Made by a program: the position numbers and the translations under genes. 64,000 bases of DNA from Vigna angularis (taxonomy: Eukaryota > Streptophyta > Magnoliopsida > Fabales > Fabaceae). The stretch covers positions 3,844,001-3,908,000 of the forward strand of contig NC_068980.1 of assembly GCF_016808095.1 (NCBI RefSeq), read 5' to 3'. Positions 25,040 to 41,671 of this stretch are shown one piece after another. The notes beneath the pieces were generated by a model. That model ran no database searches. It was not told where the DNA came from and saw only the letters and a program-made list of their open reading frames with translations. Each line of letters opens with the position of its first letter. Position 1 is the first letter of the stretch.

Positions 25040-28000
25040 TGTAAGTGATGCAAAATCCAACCAACACCAAAAACAACACCAACACATGTGGGTTGGTTTA
25101 AGACAATGTGTCAACACTTTCTCAGGAGAGAAGGGACACCCAGACACAGATATGATATGGTGTTGTGGTATGGGGCACTCAGAAAACCAAAAAAAAAAAA
25201 AAACATCACCAATTCACCATTTTCGTTCCTATGTTTATTAAAATACACACACAACACAACTCAGATGCCTCATCATGAAAATCAAAAAGCTACTTCTCTT
25301 GATTTCATAACTATGTGCATAACAAAACAAAAGGAATAAATGACAAGCATAAAACCAATTTATTATATCATTGAATTATTCTTCTATCAAAAAAAAATTA
25401 TAAGTAAGAGATTAATCACAATTATGTACATAACATGTTATAAATAAATAAGATATACACTCTTGGCAAAAAAACAAGGAAATCATTATAAATTATAACT
25501 CTTTTTATTTTTGTGACACAATTGAAAATCTTAAAACACATACAAAAATGAATATTTCTCTTCCAACATAGGTTTTTTTATATATTTAAAGTGGTCCGTT
25601 TTGTATGTTGAAATGCACTTAGATATAATAAAGTATTAACTTTTAGAAAAAAATATTTTTAAAATGATATTAATTATAAATTTTAGTTAATGATGTATGA
25701 ATTAATTTTATAATAGTTACCTTCAAAACTAACTGTTGGTGGAGAGTATAAAACTTCTACGCTGGTTCTGTATGTTACTCGAAATTGTATATTCATTAAA
25801 TTTATAAAAGAATTAATAATAAAATTATTATTGTAACAGAAAATATTTTCAAAATTGCGAAAATGCCCGGAACTTAGTTTGTAATGAGAGGCTTTCGTCA
25901 CTAATTTTTTTCAAACATCTAAATTAATGTATAAATATTTTTCTTTTCTTTTAGTATATTTCATATATCACATCTCAAAATTATAATACATATATTTCGA
26001 CACTCAGAATATATATTCTAGATCCGCCACTACTTCTAAAATTTATTGAAATTGTATGTAATTCATTGTTTTTTAATGTTTATTATTGTTTTTTTTATAA
26101 GATCCACGATGTATTTTTTAAAATAATTAAAGATTATTAGTATAAAATGTTGCAAACAATAAAAAAAAGCAGTGTAACAATAGAAAAATAAGCAGTACTA
26201 AAATATGACTAAACTTCTATTAAGTAAGAGTCTATATATTTCACTGAAAATGTTAAATTAACCAGGAGAATGCATCCCAAATAAAATAAATATTAATATT
26301 TTTACATTAAATGTTTACTTGATGTTGATGTAATAATAGACCAATAGTTTCTTTACTTTGCGCGGTTATCTTCTATATGTGATTATTTAAATACAGTATG
26401 GCTATTGTTAAAAATAATAAATATTAAATACAGGACAAATATATAGATTATTTGATTAAAAACAAAGTAAAAAGTAACTATTTTAAGATTATTGCGCGGT
26501 TTAAAAGTATTATGATTTATTATAATAAATTAGTATTATTTTTATGTTCGCTATAAGTTTTTGTTTATTTAATAATAATCAGGTTAAATTAATTTTCTAG
26601 TTTCTTATAAATTTATTTATTTTTAATTAAAAAATTGTGTACCTTAAAATTTCTATATTTGTCTATTAGTTTTTGTTATTTATATATATTTTTCTTAATT
26701 GAGCACTATTACCTTATTTATCATTTTGTTTAATTGTCTTCAATCATTGTTAATGTTTTTTTATTATTTTTATTAAAAACATATTAAATAATAAGATAAC
26801 ATCACTTACATTAATGACACTAACAATAATAACTTATTAGTTATTATAAGTAAAATTTCTCATTTAAAATAATAAATATTATTTATTATTTTATATTAAC
26901 CATAATAATATCTTAAATTTAATCTTAAAACTTCATACTTGAATGCAAATAAACATAACGATAAAACAACCTGAGTAAAAAAAATTAAATGATAAAAATT
27001 AAGTACTTAATATAAAAGATATTAATTAAAATTTAATCAAAATTACTTATCATAAATAATTAGTAATATATTATTTTTATATTTAATAATATTAAAAAAA
27101 TATCTACTTAAATATGTTTTAAATCCTTAAAAATATTTTTTAATTATAGTGTATATGAAAATTTTTGCTACTTTTAGATATTCACATTCTTTTAGAATTC
27201 TTTATTAGTTATTATTACTATTAGGTATAATTATTTTAACTCTAAAAGAGAAAAATACTAATTTAGATAATAAAGGGCATTGCAAATCAAGATAATTATA
27301 TTATTAAATTCATATTTTTATTAAGTAATTTATATTTTCATATGTAAGGGCATCGCATGTCATTTACTTTTCTAACTTTTACATGTTTACAATATGAAAA
27401 AATTATGTTTTCAAAATAATTATTACTTTTCTGCTGACAAAATATCATTTTTAAAATATATTATATATAAATTTTATGTATTTATCATTTTTTACGTAAA
27501 GAAAGATCAACAGTAAAATATATTTAATATAAATTACCTTTTTATATAAATTTTGAATCGCGTAAGGATAAAAAAATTATTTTTTGTTATACTATATTTT
27601 TAATAGATTGCAATCATTAATTTAAAAAATATAAAACATATTTAAGAATTTTATTATTTTTATCTTTGAAAATAGAACTACTATTGTGATGCATATTAAG
27701 AAAAGGAAATTATATATATAATCGTTCAACAATTTATATATAGAACTACAATTAATCCATACTTTAATTAAGAAAGGTGAAACCAAGTCTATTTGAAATA
27801 GTGAGTGACCTATTATTGATGTTAATTTTATATATTAAAATGGTCAATAAATATTAAAAATATAAATTAAATGTCTGTTTTTGCAATATTAAAAAAATAA
27901 AAACTGACACTTGTTAATTGTAAAAAATAATTTGATGTGTTACTATAACATTTTTTATTTTAACAGAGGATTTTTTTTTAACTTGTTTCTGAACAACTAG

Positions 28001-29226
28001 CCTTATACTTTTACCTATTGAAATATGGGAATTGCTCACCTCTCGTTTTTCTTGCTCCACCCTAATAATTTTGGAATTTATTTTTTGAAATATAAAAATA
28101 ATTCTGAAACAACGTGGCATTGTAATGTATTTATAATTTCAGTATAGCACCTTCAGCCTTAATCTTTTACCTTCTTTTAAAATTTAACTGTTTATTTTTA
28201 ATTCTAGATGCATGTAATCTATTTTAACAGAATCTATTTTTTAGTTGTTATATGCCTTTAAATCTATATAGTTTATTATGTTGTGATTTTATTTTGATGA
28301 AATATGTTTAGTTTTTTCATAGTGTTCCTTATATTATTTTATAAGTTAAATAATTAAGATTCAATTTAAATAAATAAAAAATGATGTTTGAGTAAATAAA
28401 AAATTATGTTTGAGTAAATTTTAGATTGTAGTAATAATTTTGAATAAGAGAGTTGAATTTGTTGGATTAATTTTGGATAAGATTATCTAGTGTGATGAAT
28501 TATTATTTTTTTAAATAGTTCGTTCAAGTAAACATAAAATCTGTAATATCTTAGTCTTGATCATATTTTCACTTAAAATTGCAACCGAACTTCTAATTTG
28601 GTTAAATTTTTCATTTAAGTTGAAAATTTTTACTCATGTTAAAAACATAAAATAAAATAAAATTTGAAAATTGGAAAAGAAAGTTAAAAGAATAATGTGA
28701 TTTTGAGGAATGATAAAATTTTGTTTTTGAAAAAAATAAGAAGAGAGGTTCTTCTTCTTTTCGTATTTCAATGGTGACTTTTTATTTAATAAGCTCAAAT
28801 CCATTTTCTTCCTTTTACCTCTAAAATATACTTTTCCTTCCCAATCCTATTTCAAATCCAAATTAAAGCTCAAATTTAATCATCTTATACTATTTGCACT
28901 CTCCCTTTAAATTCGAATATCATATATTAAATAGAGTAACATGCAAATTAATGTAACCAATTAATGAATATGTAGAAAAGTAAGATGGCACAATTAGTAA
29001 TTTTCATAGATATTATATTTTATCATACAATCCTAATATAATATATGGATTACTGTTCCAATTTTATTTAACACCTAATATACTTTTTAAAATATGTAAT
29101 TCATATGCTATTAGATTAAATATCTTAACTGTGTGCAAACTACTATTTCTAAAATTATATTATGATAAAATATATTATATAAGACTTACTAAAAATAATT
29201 GTCACTTTCCAAATAAACTTATGTTA

Positions 29227-29229
<3 letters not shown>

Positions 29230-29311
<82 letters not shown>
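29230..29311. repeat. Compound microsatellite (TA)n(GA)n
   Basis: TA run 29230-29282 followed directly by GA run 29283-29311. Structure, order and total length (82 bases) match the array at 1800-1881, but the flanking sequences differ. Confidence 0.97.
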
Positions 29312-29314
<3 letters not shown>

Positions 29315-30583
29315 CGTACTAATAATAAAAATTATATTTCACGAAATATATATTATAAAAAAGTTAAATAAATATATAAAGTTAAAACATCTAATGTTCT
29401 TAAAGAAAAAAATAGCTAATTTATGAGCATTATAATTTCCTTCGAGAAACTATGAATTATGTATATTTATACAAACACATGTGTCATCTTATTTAAAATT
29501 CTATTTTATTAATCAAAGAAATCATAACAAACTAAAATAGAATTATTCTTGAATTAATTTTTGATGTCTCAAAACATAGATAATTATCATAAACTCAATA
29601 TTAATAAAAATTTACACCCCTAAAAAAATTTAAAAACTACTCAAATATTTATCCCAATTTTCATTTAAAAATACCAACACTGAATCAGAAAAACTTTTAC
29701 ATATATCATAAATATTCACTTTCAAGACTATCAAACTTATTATAAATAAAACTATCGTATATTCTCAAGTTTGAATATTAAATTTTCTAACTTATGTCAA
29801 TTTATAAAAGATGATTTCCATGAAAATTGTTTGTGTGGATTCATTTTTATCCGCAACAATTCGTTGTACTGTTTTCTTATCAAAAGTGAATTACATTATA
29901 CTAATTAGATAATATAAGTTTTCTCTTCTCCTACATAAGTATAATATTTATTTTTAAATTTAAATTATAGGAGCCATTACAATATAAAGAAAGATATAAA
30001 AAATTAAATTAAAAAGTCAAAATTTAAAAAGGTATATATAATTTTAATAAAAGTTTATTATTCGAATTTAACTTATATTATATTATAATGTTCTTTAGTT
30101 TTTATTTTTTATATATTATTTTATCATATTTTAATTTTATCAGATTATTTTTGTATTCTATTATGTCATGTTTGACATTAGAGAATTTAGCTTCATAATA
30201 CCGTGTTATTGCAGCGTGGCATCTTTAGAGTAAAATAAGTGGTTTTTTGGCTGGTTGTTGTAACATAACATCTAATGTCTATTATTTGTATTCTTTCCTT
30301 TTTAATGTTACTATGGGTCGAATTTCCTTTTGGTGCATATTTATTGTAACAAGCTCATTTAATAAATGCTGTGCTTGTCTGTATCACGCGTCTTAGCCAA
30401 GTCTAATGCAAGTTGTTAATAGGTTTTTCCAAGTTTTGGCACAGATAACGACAAATAATTTGATACTCCCAAATGGGCCGTAATCAAGCCCCAGTAGTGT
30501 CCTCTTATCTTTTTTTCTCTTTTTTGGACTGATTTTGCAGTGCCTGTTACTTTCTACACTTCCACAATTACTAAGTGCACCTT

Positions 30584-30605
30584 ATAATAATAATAATAAT
30601 AATAA
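30584..30605. repeat. (TAA)7 microsatellite
   Basis: Trinucleotide ATA/TAA run. Confidence 0.95.
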
Positions 30606-32698
30606 AACTCAAACACTCTTCATTACTGTAACATACCATCATTATCCCTGTGTCAATGCAGCCGCTTCTATCATCACCAGCTGCAGTGCAGAGGAAAAAT
30701 AAAGAATATATATATATTTGCTAACATACATAAATTCTTTTTTCAATTGATATATTTTAATAAAATATATCATATTTTAGTATACAAAAATATCTATTTT
30801 AAGTATTATATTTGTTTCAGAAAGATTATTCTAATGTTCTAGAAAAAAAAAATTCGAAATACATTTCATACATTCTGAAAATTCTATTTCAGAATTTTAT
30901 TTTAAAAATCTTGTTTCCAATTTTTGAAAAACTTGCTTCTAGACCATGTAATACAAAAAATCACTTTTACAGGAAGTAAAATATTATTTTGAAAATTGAA
31001 GGGGTGCAGGAAGTAAAATTCTTTTGCTGTCTTTTAACACCATCCCATTTAATTTTAGCTTTTGCTTCCAGCACTATCATAATTACTACCAGCATTCTCA
31101 TAAACTTTAAAATGATTATTCTGTATTTTTGTTATATATTTCAATAGGGACTTTTAAATTATAATTTTTTGAAAACACAATTTCAAGATATCTTTTAGAA
31201 CTAATTTTTCATAATAAACTTTCTGAAATAAGATTTTGATAACATGTAAAACATTTCCCAGAACAAATTGAGCAATTAGGAAATATTATAGATTTCGCAG
31301 AGAAGATACGGGTGACAAAAAGACTGTGGTGCAATTAGAGAACATATTTTATTCTTTTTACTAGGTGCAAGTAGTAGTCATGGGAGTGTAGCAAGAAAAA
31401 ACATTAATTCGCTGCTGGGTACACCTCAACATTCTTGGATCATCCAAAAACAATCAAAGCCCAAGCTTATTCTTTGCAAAAAGTTTATTTTATGTTATTT
31501 ATTTTAATACAATAACATGATGAAATAAACTATACAGTTATTATTTTTTTAAAAAAACTAAGTTTTTTTTTCATAGTATGAAAATTATTTTTGTGTTGAT
31601 TTGGTGCAAATGTTGAATCCTGAAACATGGTAAAAATGTACATGTTGGTCACAAATGCAAGCCACATGTTGGACTTTAGATAAGAATAATGACATGCATG
31701 ACTTTATAAATCATATAAACGGTTCTTATTTTCTTCTGCGAAGTGCTAATGTTGAACTGCCTCGTCACAACAACTGTCCCACATCGTTTCCTCTCCAACC
31801 AAACCCTTCCTTTGTGACCATTCTTATCAACACTTGCCACTAATAAAAACAGATATTTATATTCATTATACAAAATCAAATAAAAAATATTAATACGATT
31901 CAAACTAAATATTTCTTATTTTATAAATTGATCATATCCAACACTAATAAAAACGTTATTTTCCAAAATAAATAATAATAATAATAATATTTGGACGAGA
32001 TTAGTGAAATACGGTAAGATTGGTTGATGCAAATTGCGAAATGAGTTGGTATAGGTTCGGTCAACGGAGATATTGGAAATATAAAAAATAATTTCATAAA
32101 ATACATTACATAATTAGATATTTGCTATTTAATAAATATACGTTGTCCTACTCATTCATAACTAGATTACAAGTAGATTCACTCAATCTTATCACGAATC
32201 AACAGTTTCTTCTGATGTTTTTTTTAAGAGATTAAATATGTAATTAGTTTTAATAAACATACTGATTTAATTTATATCACACTTTGGTTTTACTTGAAGT
32301 AATTTGTTCTGTAAATATTTTTTGAACTTATTATCATTAAATTAAACTCGTTTGAAAAACAAAAATAAACAAAATTAGTTGTTTTGAGGTTATGGTTATA
32401 AACATGGTCAGGAAAGTATTAGATTCCTGGAAAGAAGGGTTGAATTCGGTGAGGATCTTCGAAGAATATTTTAGGAATATCAAAATCTTTATATAACATT
32501 AAATATGTAAAAAACATTAAAATTACTGCATTTGTCTTAAAAGATAATGATATTAAGAAGATGTTAAAAGAATATTGACATAATTAAAAGAAAGAAAAAA
32601 AGGAAAAGGCGAACAGGAATCTTTATATTGAGAATCCAATTACCCAAAGAGACTAACATATCTAATTACTCTAATTAGCTAATTAAGTTATAGTCACT

Positions 32699-32980
32699 TC
32701 ATGAGTGGGGCCAAAAGCAGAGAAGCTTATGAATTATGTTTTGTTGTGATGGAAACTTTTCCAACTTTATCTTTTGAGACTCATCACAATATTCTTCATC
32801 ATGGTGGAAAGCCTTCAACTTTATAAGCATTTTCTTCTCACCAGAAAGCTTTGTTTTTTTATCGAATACAGATCTTTCTTTCTTCAAGTACAATTCCAGA
32901 AGCACATATTCGTGTATGATAGAATCATGGCAGAATTTGAAGCATAGATTGAGAGCATCATAGATACAACACGACAACAT
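32699..32980 (-). CDS. Possible small orphan gene, 93 aa
   Basis: I do not recognise this protein. The frame runs from an ATG at 32980 to TGA at 32699. It is intronless, with balanced plant-like codon use rather than the low-complexity translation seen elsewhere in intergenic DNA. The N-terminal third has cysteines and hydrophobic residues (LSCCIYDALNLCFKFCHD). The middle is charged (YLKKERS, KTKLSGEKK) and the C-terminus is mixed (KLLCFWPHS). The first 15-20 residues are hydrophobic enough for a weak signal or membrane helix, but this is not clear. The leader upstream (32981-33060) is A/C-rich like a plant 5' UTR. It could instead be a chance ORF, since nothing outside the window's own sequence supports it. 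Confidence 0.35.
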   Translation of the reverse strand: MLSCCIYDALNLCFKFCHDSIIHEYVLLELYLKKERSVFDKKTKLSGEKKMLIKLKAFHHDEEYCDESQKIKLEKFPSQQNIIHKLLCFWPHS

Positions 32981-33260
32981 TTGTAAGATTTGGTGTTGGT
33001 TTTTCAAGTGTTGAGGTTAAAATTTGGAATGAGATTTGGTGTGAATGTTTAATAAGTACGTGGAATCCACGAACGAAGAGCAATAGAGAATATGGTTATG
33101 TGGTGATGGTATATCCATTAATTAATAATCATTGTAAGATACCATATTCAGCAGTCACATCCAAGCTCAAGGAGGAAGATGACATCACAGTGAGTCTTCT
33201 CTTTTTCATCAAATGAACGGTGGACGCGACATCTTGCTTCTTCTTCACCTTTCATAGTAA

Positions 33261-33416
<156 letters not shown>

Positions 33417-33429
33417 CTGTGGAAATCAC

Positions 33430-34897
33430 ATTAGTTCATCATAAAAACGTTGGAAATCGGCACTATTAGGGAACCAGATGCTTGTTTTCAAGTTGTAGAC
33501 GTTGGTGGCCCACCACACGTCAACTCTTACAATTAATGGAATACACAACACAACTATTTATAAGCACCGATGCATATCTCATACATATTAACTATATAAT
33601 GGTATATATTTATATTTATTTGATACATATTAAATTTTTGTATTTTTCTTTTTTTTAAAATAATATAAAAAATTAATCAAATCAGAATCTGGTTCCATAT
33701 GAGTCAAATTCTAAATTGATTTTTTAACTTTGTTTCTTTTTCATCTAAATCAAGAGAAAGAGATTTTCAGATTTTTTTTTATGAAAAGTAACACAATTTA
33801 GAATTTCTCCAGATACCTCGTAAAAGAAATCATGCAAGTATTTAAAAAATAAATAAATTCAAGTATTCTATTTAGATGAAAAAAAATAATCTAAATCTGT
33901 CTCTAGAACAATGAAAAGAGAATAGAAAACATGGATTCCTAAACCGTAGTAAAAAAATATAGCATTTCGAATTAAAATAATGAACAGCTTGAATCTTGTA
34001 ACTTTTTCTTATGTTTGAGAATTCACATGGAAACACTAATGTTCATTCCATTCTGGTGTAGTGTGAACAGAAAGGTTGAATAAATGATAAGAAGAAAAAG
34101 AAAGTGAATCAAAATTCATGTGATGAAAAGAAATACACATATTCTATGCAAATTTTCCAATAATTTTAAGAACTGAATTATAGTTTCCTTTGTCCCTTCC
34201 TTTTATTTCTCTAATTCCTCATGTATGATTTATTTTTTCTTAGATTCATTCATTTTGGGATTTTCTTAAGAAAAAATTGCTTCTCAAGTAAAAAAGTCCA
34301 TACTAGAAAAGGAGAGACAGCACAAATGGGAAATCAAAGTTGGTTTTAGAAACACTTTTAAGTATAATGATCCATCAAACAAAGCTGATATGCCCTCTCA
34401 CATATCAGTAATGAGTGCTCAAATAAAAGGTGAGACTCAATGAATGAAAAAATAACATCATATATTTTATATATGTGTACTTGTTTTGCAATCCAATAAA
34501 GTTAAACTATAAAACATCTAGCTGTAAGGAGTTTTAATTACTTAATTACTAAATGGACACGAAACATTGAATAGAACAAAAAAACAGTAGAAGGATGCAT
34601 GCATGTGTCATGTGTCATGTGTAGCAAGTGCATACCATCCTAAAACCTCAACTGGTTAATTATTATCTTATATTCATCTCTACCATTAATAATATTTTAC
34701 TTTTCTTTTTCTCATCCAACCCAAATAGATTCACACAGTTCATCTTTTTCCTGCATCTGACACATAACGTGCTTCTTTCTTTCCCCACAACCAGAAATAC
34801 TATTTCTATAATAGGTATACATGTATACTTCATACAAATTATGAATAGCACAATAAGAGTAGGAATAACCAACAATCCATCAAATCATGAAATAAGT
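33430..34897. other. Intergenic stretch, nothing recognised
   Basis: AT-rich sequence with no protein-like frame. The local short ORFs on both strands near 34.6-34.9 kb have no ATG-led conserved content. Confidence 0.5.
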
Positions 34898-35031
34898 TGT
34901 TAGAAGTTTCACCTCGATTAAAGATAAGACCAAATTATAATATATATAGGTGGAGTGTAAATCTCACCATCCAAGCCGGTTTGGTGGGATTGAGTTAGGC
35001 TTAAAACCACTTCTTAACATGGTATCAGAAC
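34898..35031 (+). mobile_element. TRIM-like LTR fragment with primer-binding site
   Basis: The 122-bp segment 34898-35019 starts TGTTAGAAGTTTCACCTCG and ends TTCTTAACA, i.e. TG...CA-type LTR ends. TGGTATCAGA at 35020-35029 follows directly, the classic primer-binding site complementary to initiator tRNA-Met. Internal words (GATAAGACCAAATTATA, CAAGCCGG, TTGAGTTAGGCTTAAA) look like the short LTRs of small retroelements common in legumes. No second LTR is visible before the (TA)n array at 35349, so the element is truncated. Confidence 0.72.
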
Positions 35032-35345
35032 TATGGTTAGAATCTATTCTAGAGAGATCTATGTGAACATTTTGTTCCATCCGTTGTCGGGTCACTACAA
35101 GACTAAAACACTCTGATAATTATCTTAATTGTAATCAATTGCCTAATGTAAACTTTAAATTTGCCAAAAAAGAGAGACACATATAGAGGTGGGGGTTGTT
35201 GCTTAGTTTTCTGCATGAAAAGACCAAAATTGAGTCGTTTTCTTCATCGATATTAGAGAAAGCCAAAAACAGAAACATTATCTTGTCATATTTTATATGT
35301 ATGTGTGGTGTGATTGAATTAATCAAGGTAATATGAGAATGGTTG

Positions 35346-39220
<3,875 letters not shown>

Positions 39221-39225
39221 CTGTT

Positions 39226-39597
39226 TGTTGGAATTAAGCCGAGTTTGGTAGTTAGTTGGTCGTTATTAATTAACTGTCCAGTTGCTTTTCATTTTATAAA
39301 TCATGAACCTCTGTTCTTGTAAAGTATCCTTTTTGAGATCAGTATGAATAATACATTTTCTGTGTGTTTGAGTTTTACTCTTTCTTTCTCTATTCATCTC
39401 CTTGATCGTTCGGTGTAAAGGTCTTAAACCGATCGGTGGTGTTCGTGTTCTTGCTAGGTCATTCGGTCATCTACGTTACAGTACTGTGTGTTCGTAGTGT
39501 TCGGCTAGGGACGTTCGTTCTCTAGTCGCATACGACACTCATACCGTTCGGCTGTGACGCTAGGTGCAAACCCTTGGTTTTCCTTCTATTCCTAACA
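39226..39597 (+). repeat. 5' LTR of the copia-type element
   Basis: 372 bases, TG...CA ends. It contains a TATA-like TTTTATAAAT near 39293 and several TTCGGTC/GATCGGTG words. Compared with the 3' LTR it lacks AGGACA, which destroys one arm of a hairpin present there. Confidence 0.95.
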
Positions 39598-39598
39598 G

Positions 39599-39611
39599 TG
39601 GTATCCAGAGC
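39599..39611 (+). other. Primer-binding site (tRNA-Met type)
   Basis: TGGTATCCAGAGC one base after the LTR. It matches the usual TGGTATCAGAGC except for one extra C. Confidence 0.8.
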
Positions 39612-39734
39612 TTCATGTTCGTGATTGGGAGCTTCGTATTCATCTAGGGCTTGGCGGAAGCTTGTCAGAAAAGTGATTGAAGCATAAAGAAGATCAAGAC
39701 TGTGTTTCTTGGTGAAAGATCGAGGGTGTAAAGA

Positions 39735-41441
39735 ATGGCCAGTAGAGATATGTCTGTTAATCTACCTGTTCTCACAGACAAGAACTGGGGCAGATGGAGC
39801 ACACAAATGCGTATCTTGTTTTGTGTTCAAGATGTCAATAGCGTAATGGAGGGAGCAGTTTCTGCGTCTGATTTGCGCGGCATTGAGAAAGAGGAGTTTA
39901 AGAGGAAAGATGATAGAGCCTTGTTGATTATCCATCAGTGTGTGGAGGATAAGCATTTTGAGAAGATACAAAATGCGGCTTCAGCAAGAGAAGCATGGAA
40001 CATCTTGGTGGGCTATCATGCCGGAGGGGAAAAAGTGAAGAAAGTAAAGCTTCAGTCGTTGAGGAGACAGTACGAGCACCTACTGATGGAGGATGGTGAT
40101 AAGGTGAGTGAGTTTTTCAGTAAAATACTCTCAATTGTTAACCAGATGAAAAGCTGTGGTGACACTGTTACTGATCTCATGGTGATTGAGAAAATCATGC
40201 GGTCACTGCCCTCAACATTTGATCATATTGTGGTGGCAATAAAGGAGTCGAGAGACCTTGGAAAACTCAAAATAGAGGAACTACAAAGCTCTTTGGAGGC
40301 GTATGAAATGAGGATGCGTGAAAGAAATCCCATCAAACGCGAGGAGCAGGTTTTGAAGGCTCAACATGTAGAGAAGAAGACATTCAAGAAATGGAAAGGG
40401 AAAAATGGTAAAGGGAAGTGGAGAAAAGATAGGAACAAAGATGATCAGAATGAGTCTTCAACAGAGGATGAAGGCAAATCTGAGAAGAATTTCCAGAAGA
40501 AAGACAAACGGGATATTGAGTGTTTTAATTGTCATAGGTATGGGCATTACGCTACTGAGTGTTATGCTGAAAAGAAAGAGTAGAAAAAGGGTCAAGGAAA
40601 GGAGGCCTATGCAGCTCAAGTGGAGTATGATTCAGAACCAATCATATTGATGACAACTACATCTGAAGTAAGTTCACCCTCTCAAGACAAATCGTGGTAT
40701 TTGGATTCGGGATGTTCGAATCATATGACCTGCAACAGAGATTGGTTAGTAAATTTTGCTGAGTCCGAGAGGAGCATGGTGAAATTTGCTGATGAGAGCA
40801 CCTCGAAGGTAGATGGAGTTGGTGATGTGGTTATCAAAAGGAAGAATGGCTCGCGTATCATTCTAACTGGTGTACTGTTTGTGCCTGCGATAAGGTACAA
40901 TCTTCTGAGTATTGGCCAGTTAATTCAAAAAGGTTTTACGGTAGTAATGGGATATTTCAATAAGGTTGAAGTGTTTGACAAAAAGAAGAACTTGATCTTG
41001 AGGAGCAAGATCTCGAAGGATAAAACTTTTCAGATCAACCTAGTGAAGTCTGCAATGAGTGAAGAATCTGGCGAGATCACTACTGATACACGGACTGGTG
41101 ACGAGGAAGGTTTGGTGCATGTAGCTATGCTTGCATGCACAAACTCGATCGGTCAAACAGAGGATGAAGATATGTTTGCATGCGCAGAACCGATCGGTCA
41201 AACCGAGGCCTTGAAGAAGTCCGTGTGGAAGGAGGAAATCGTTGAAGTGAATGCTACCAAAAAAGCATGGGGAGTCGGTGTCACTGGTGAAACGAGACAT
41301 GGAGAACACCGTTCGGTCACGTCTTTCAGTCAGGGAGTCATGGGAGAACCAAGACATTACGAACACCGTTCGGTCAAGTCATTCAACCACACCCGACCTC
41401 AGCATTCATTCAACCGGTGTCACACAAGAGCGTCAAAATGA
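39735..41441 (+). pseudogene. Retroelement gag-protease frame broken by one TAG
   Basis: The first part, 39735-40583, is a 282-aa gag. It opens with a copia gag N-terminus (LTDKNWGRWSTQMRILF), continues through the helical capsid-like region (MKSCGDTVTDLMVIEKIMRS) and ends in a CX2CX4HX4C zinc knuckle (CFNCHRYGHYATEC, about residues 262-275). A TAG at 40581-40583 interrupts the frame. The same frame then stays open for 285 more codons to TGA at 41439-41441. This second part has the retropepsin active-site motif YLDSGCSNHMT and the usual segment after it (LFVPAIRYNLLSIGQL). The HxxxH gag-pre-integrase finger and all of pol are missing. The last 120 or so codons (from about 41080) are repetitive and match no known domain. 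The TAG is either a point mutation or a readthrough site; one event separates the two states. Counted as a broken gene. Confidence 0.85.
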
Positions 41442-41600
41442 CAACCACACTCAAACCGGTCGGTCATGTCACTCAGTCGCTCTTTCGAACCGTTCGGCCT
41501 TGTCTGCACAGCTCACACAAGTTGGCGTCCGCCTTCGTCACGTGACTGGCAAGATCACACCGTTCGCTCACACATCGATCGGTCAAAACCGTTCGGTTGT
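41120..41600 (+). repeat. Recurrent CCGWTCGGTC motif region inside the retroelement
   Basis: About ten copies of a decamer like CCGATCGGTC or CCGTTCGGTC occur (near 41145, 41186, 41310, 41366, 41455, 41489, 41557, 41575, 41589). Some sit in larger duplicated modules: TTGCATGC...GATCGGTCAAAC twice at about 41130-41205, and a roughly 55-bp GAGAAC...CACCGTTCGGTCA module twice at about 41281-41385. The same word occurs in the LTRs. Confidence 0.85.
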
Positions 41601-41662
41601 CTCAACGTGATGCACGGGATAGGCTGGAAAGAATGGTTGCTTCCCCGCTAAGTGCTCGGCTT

Positions 41663-41671
41663 AGAGGGGAG
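41663..41671 (+). other. Polypurine tract
   Basis: AGAGGGGAG directly before the TG of the 3' LTR, in the position of the plus-strand primer. Confidence 0.85.

Larger units (their letters stand above)
25100..32690. other. Long gene-poor AT-rich intergenic region
   Basis: No gene recognised over about 7.6 kb. Base composition is extremely AT-rich from 25.4 to 30.2 kb. A somewhat GC-richer part (30.1-31.9 kb) contains degenerate TTCTGAAAT/TTTCTAGAA words also seen near 51.6-51.8 kb. Microsatellites at 29230 and 30584 are listed separately. Confidence 0.5.

Noticed and set aside
26010..26040. AGATCCGCCACTAC word as a transposon end
   Set aside because: A common intergenic phrase in plants, but no inverted partner or target duplication was found.
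34898..35031. Cassandra-type TRIM with 5S rRNA promoter in the LTR
   Set aside because: The LTR lacks any 5S-like segment; only the general TRIM-like structure is supported.
41040..41610. Overlapping ORFs on both strands inside the retroelement
   Set aside because: Shadows of the gag-protease frame and of the repeated CCGWTCGGTC segment.
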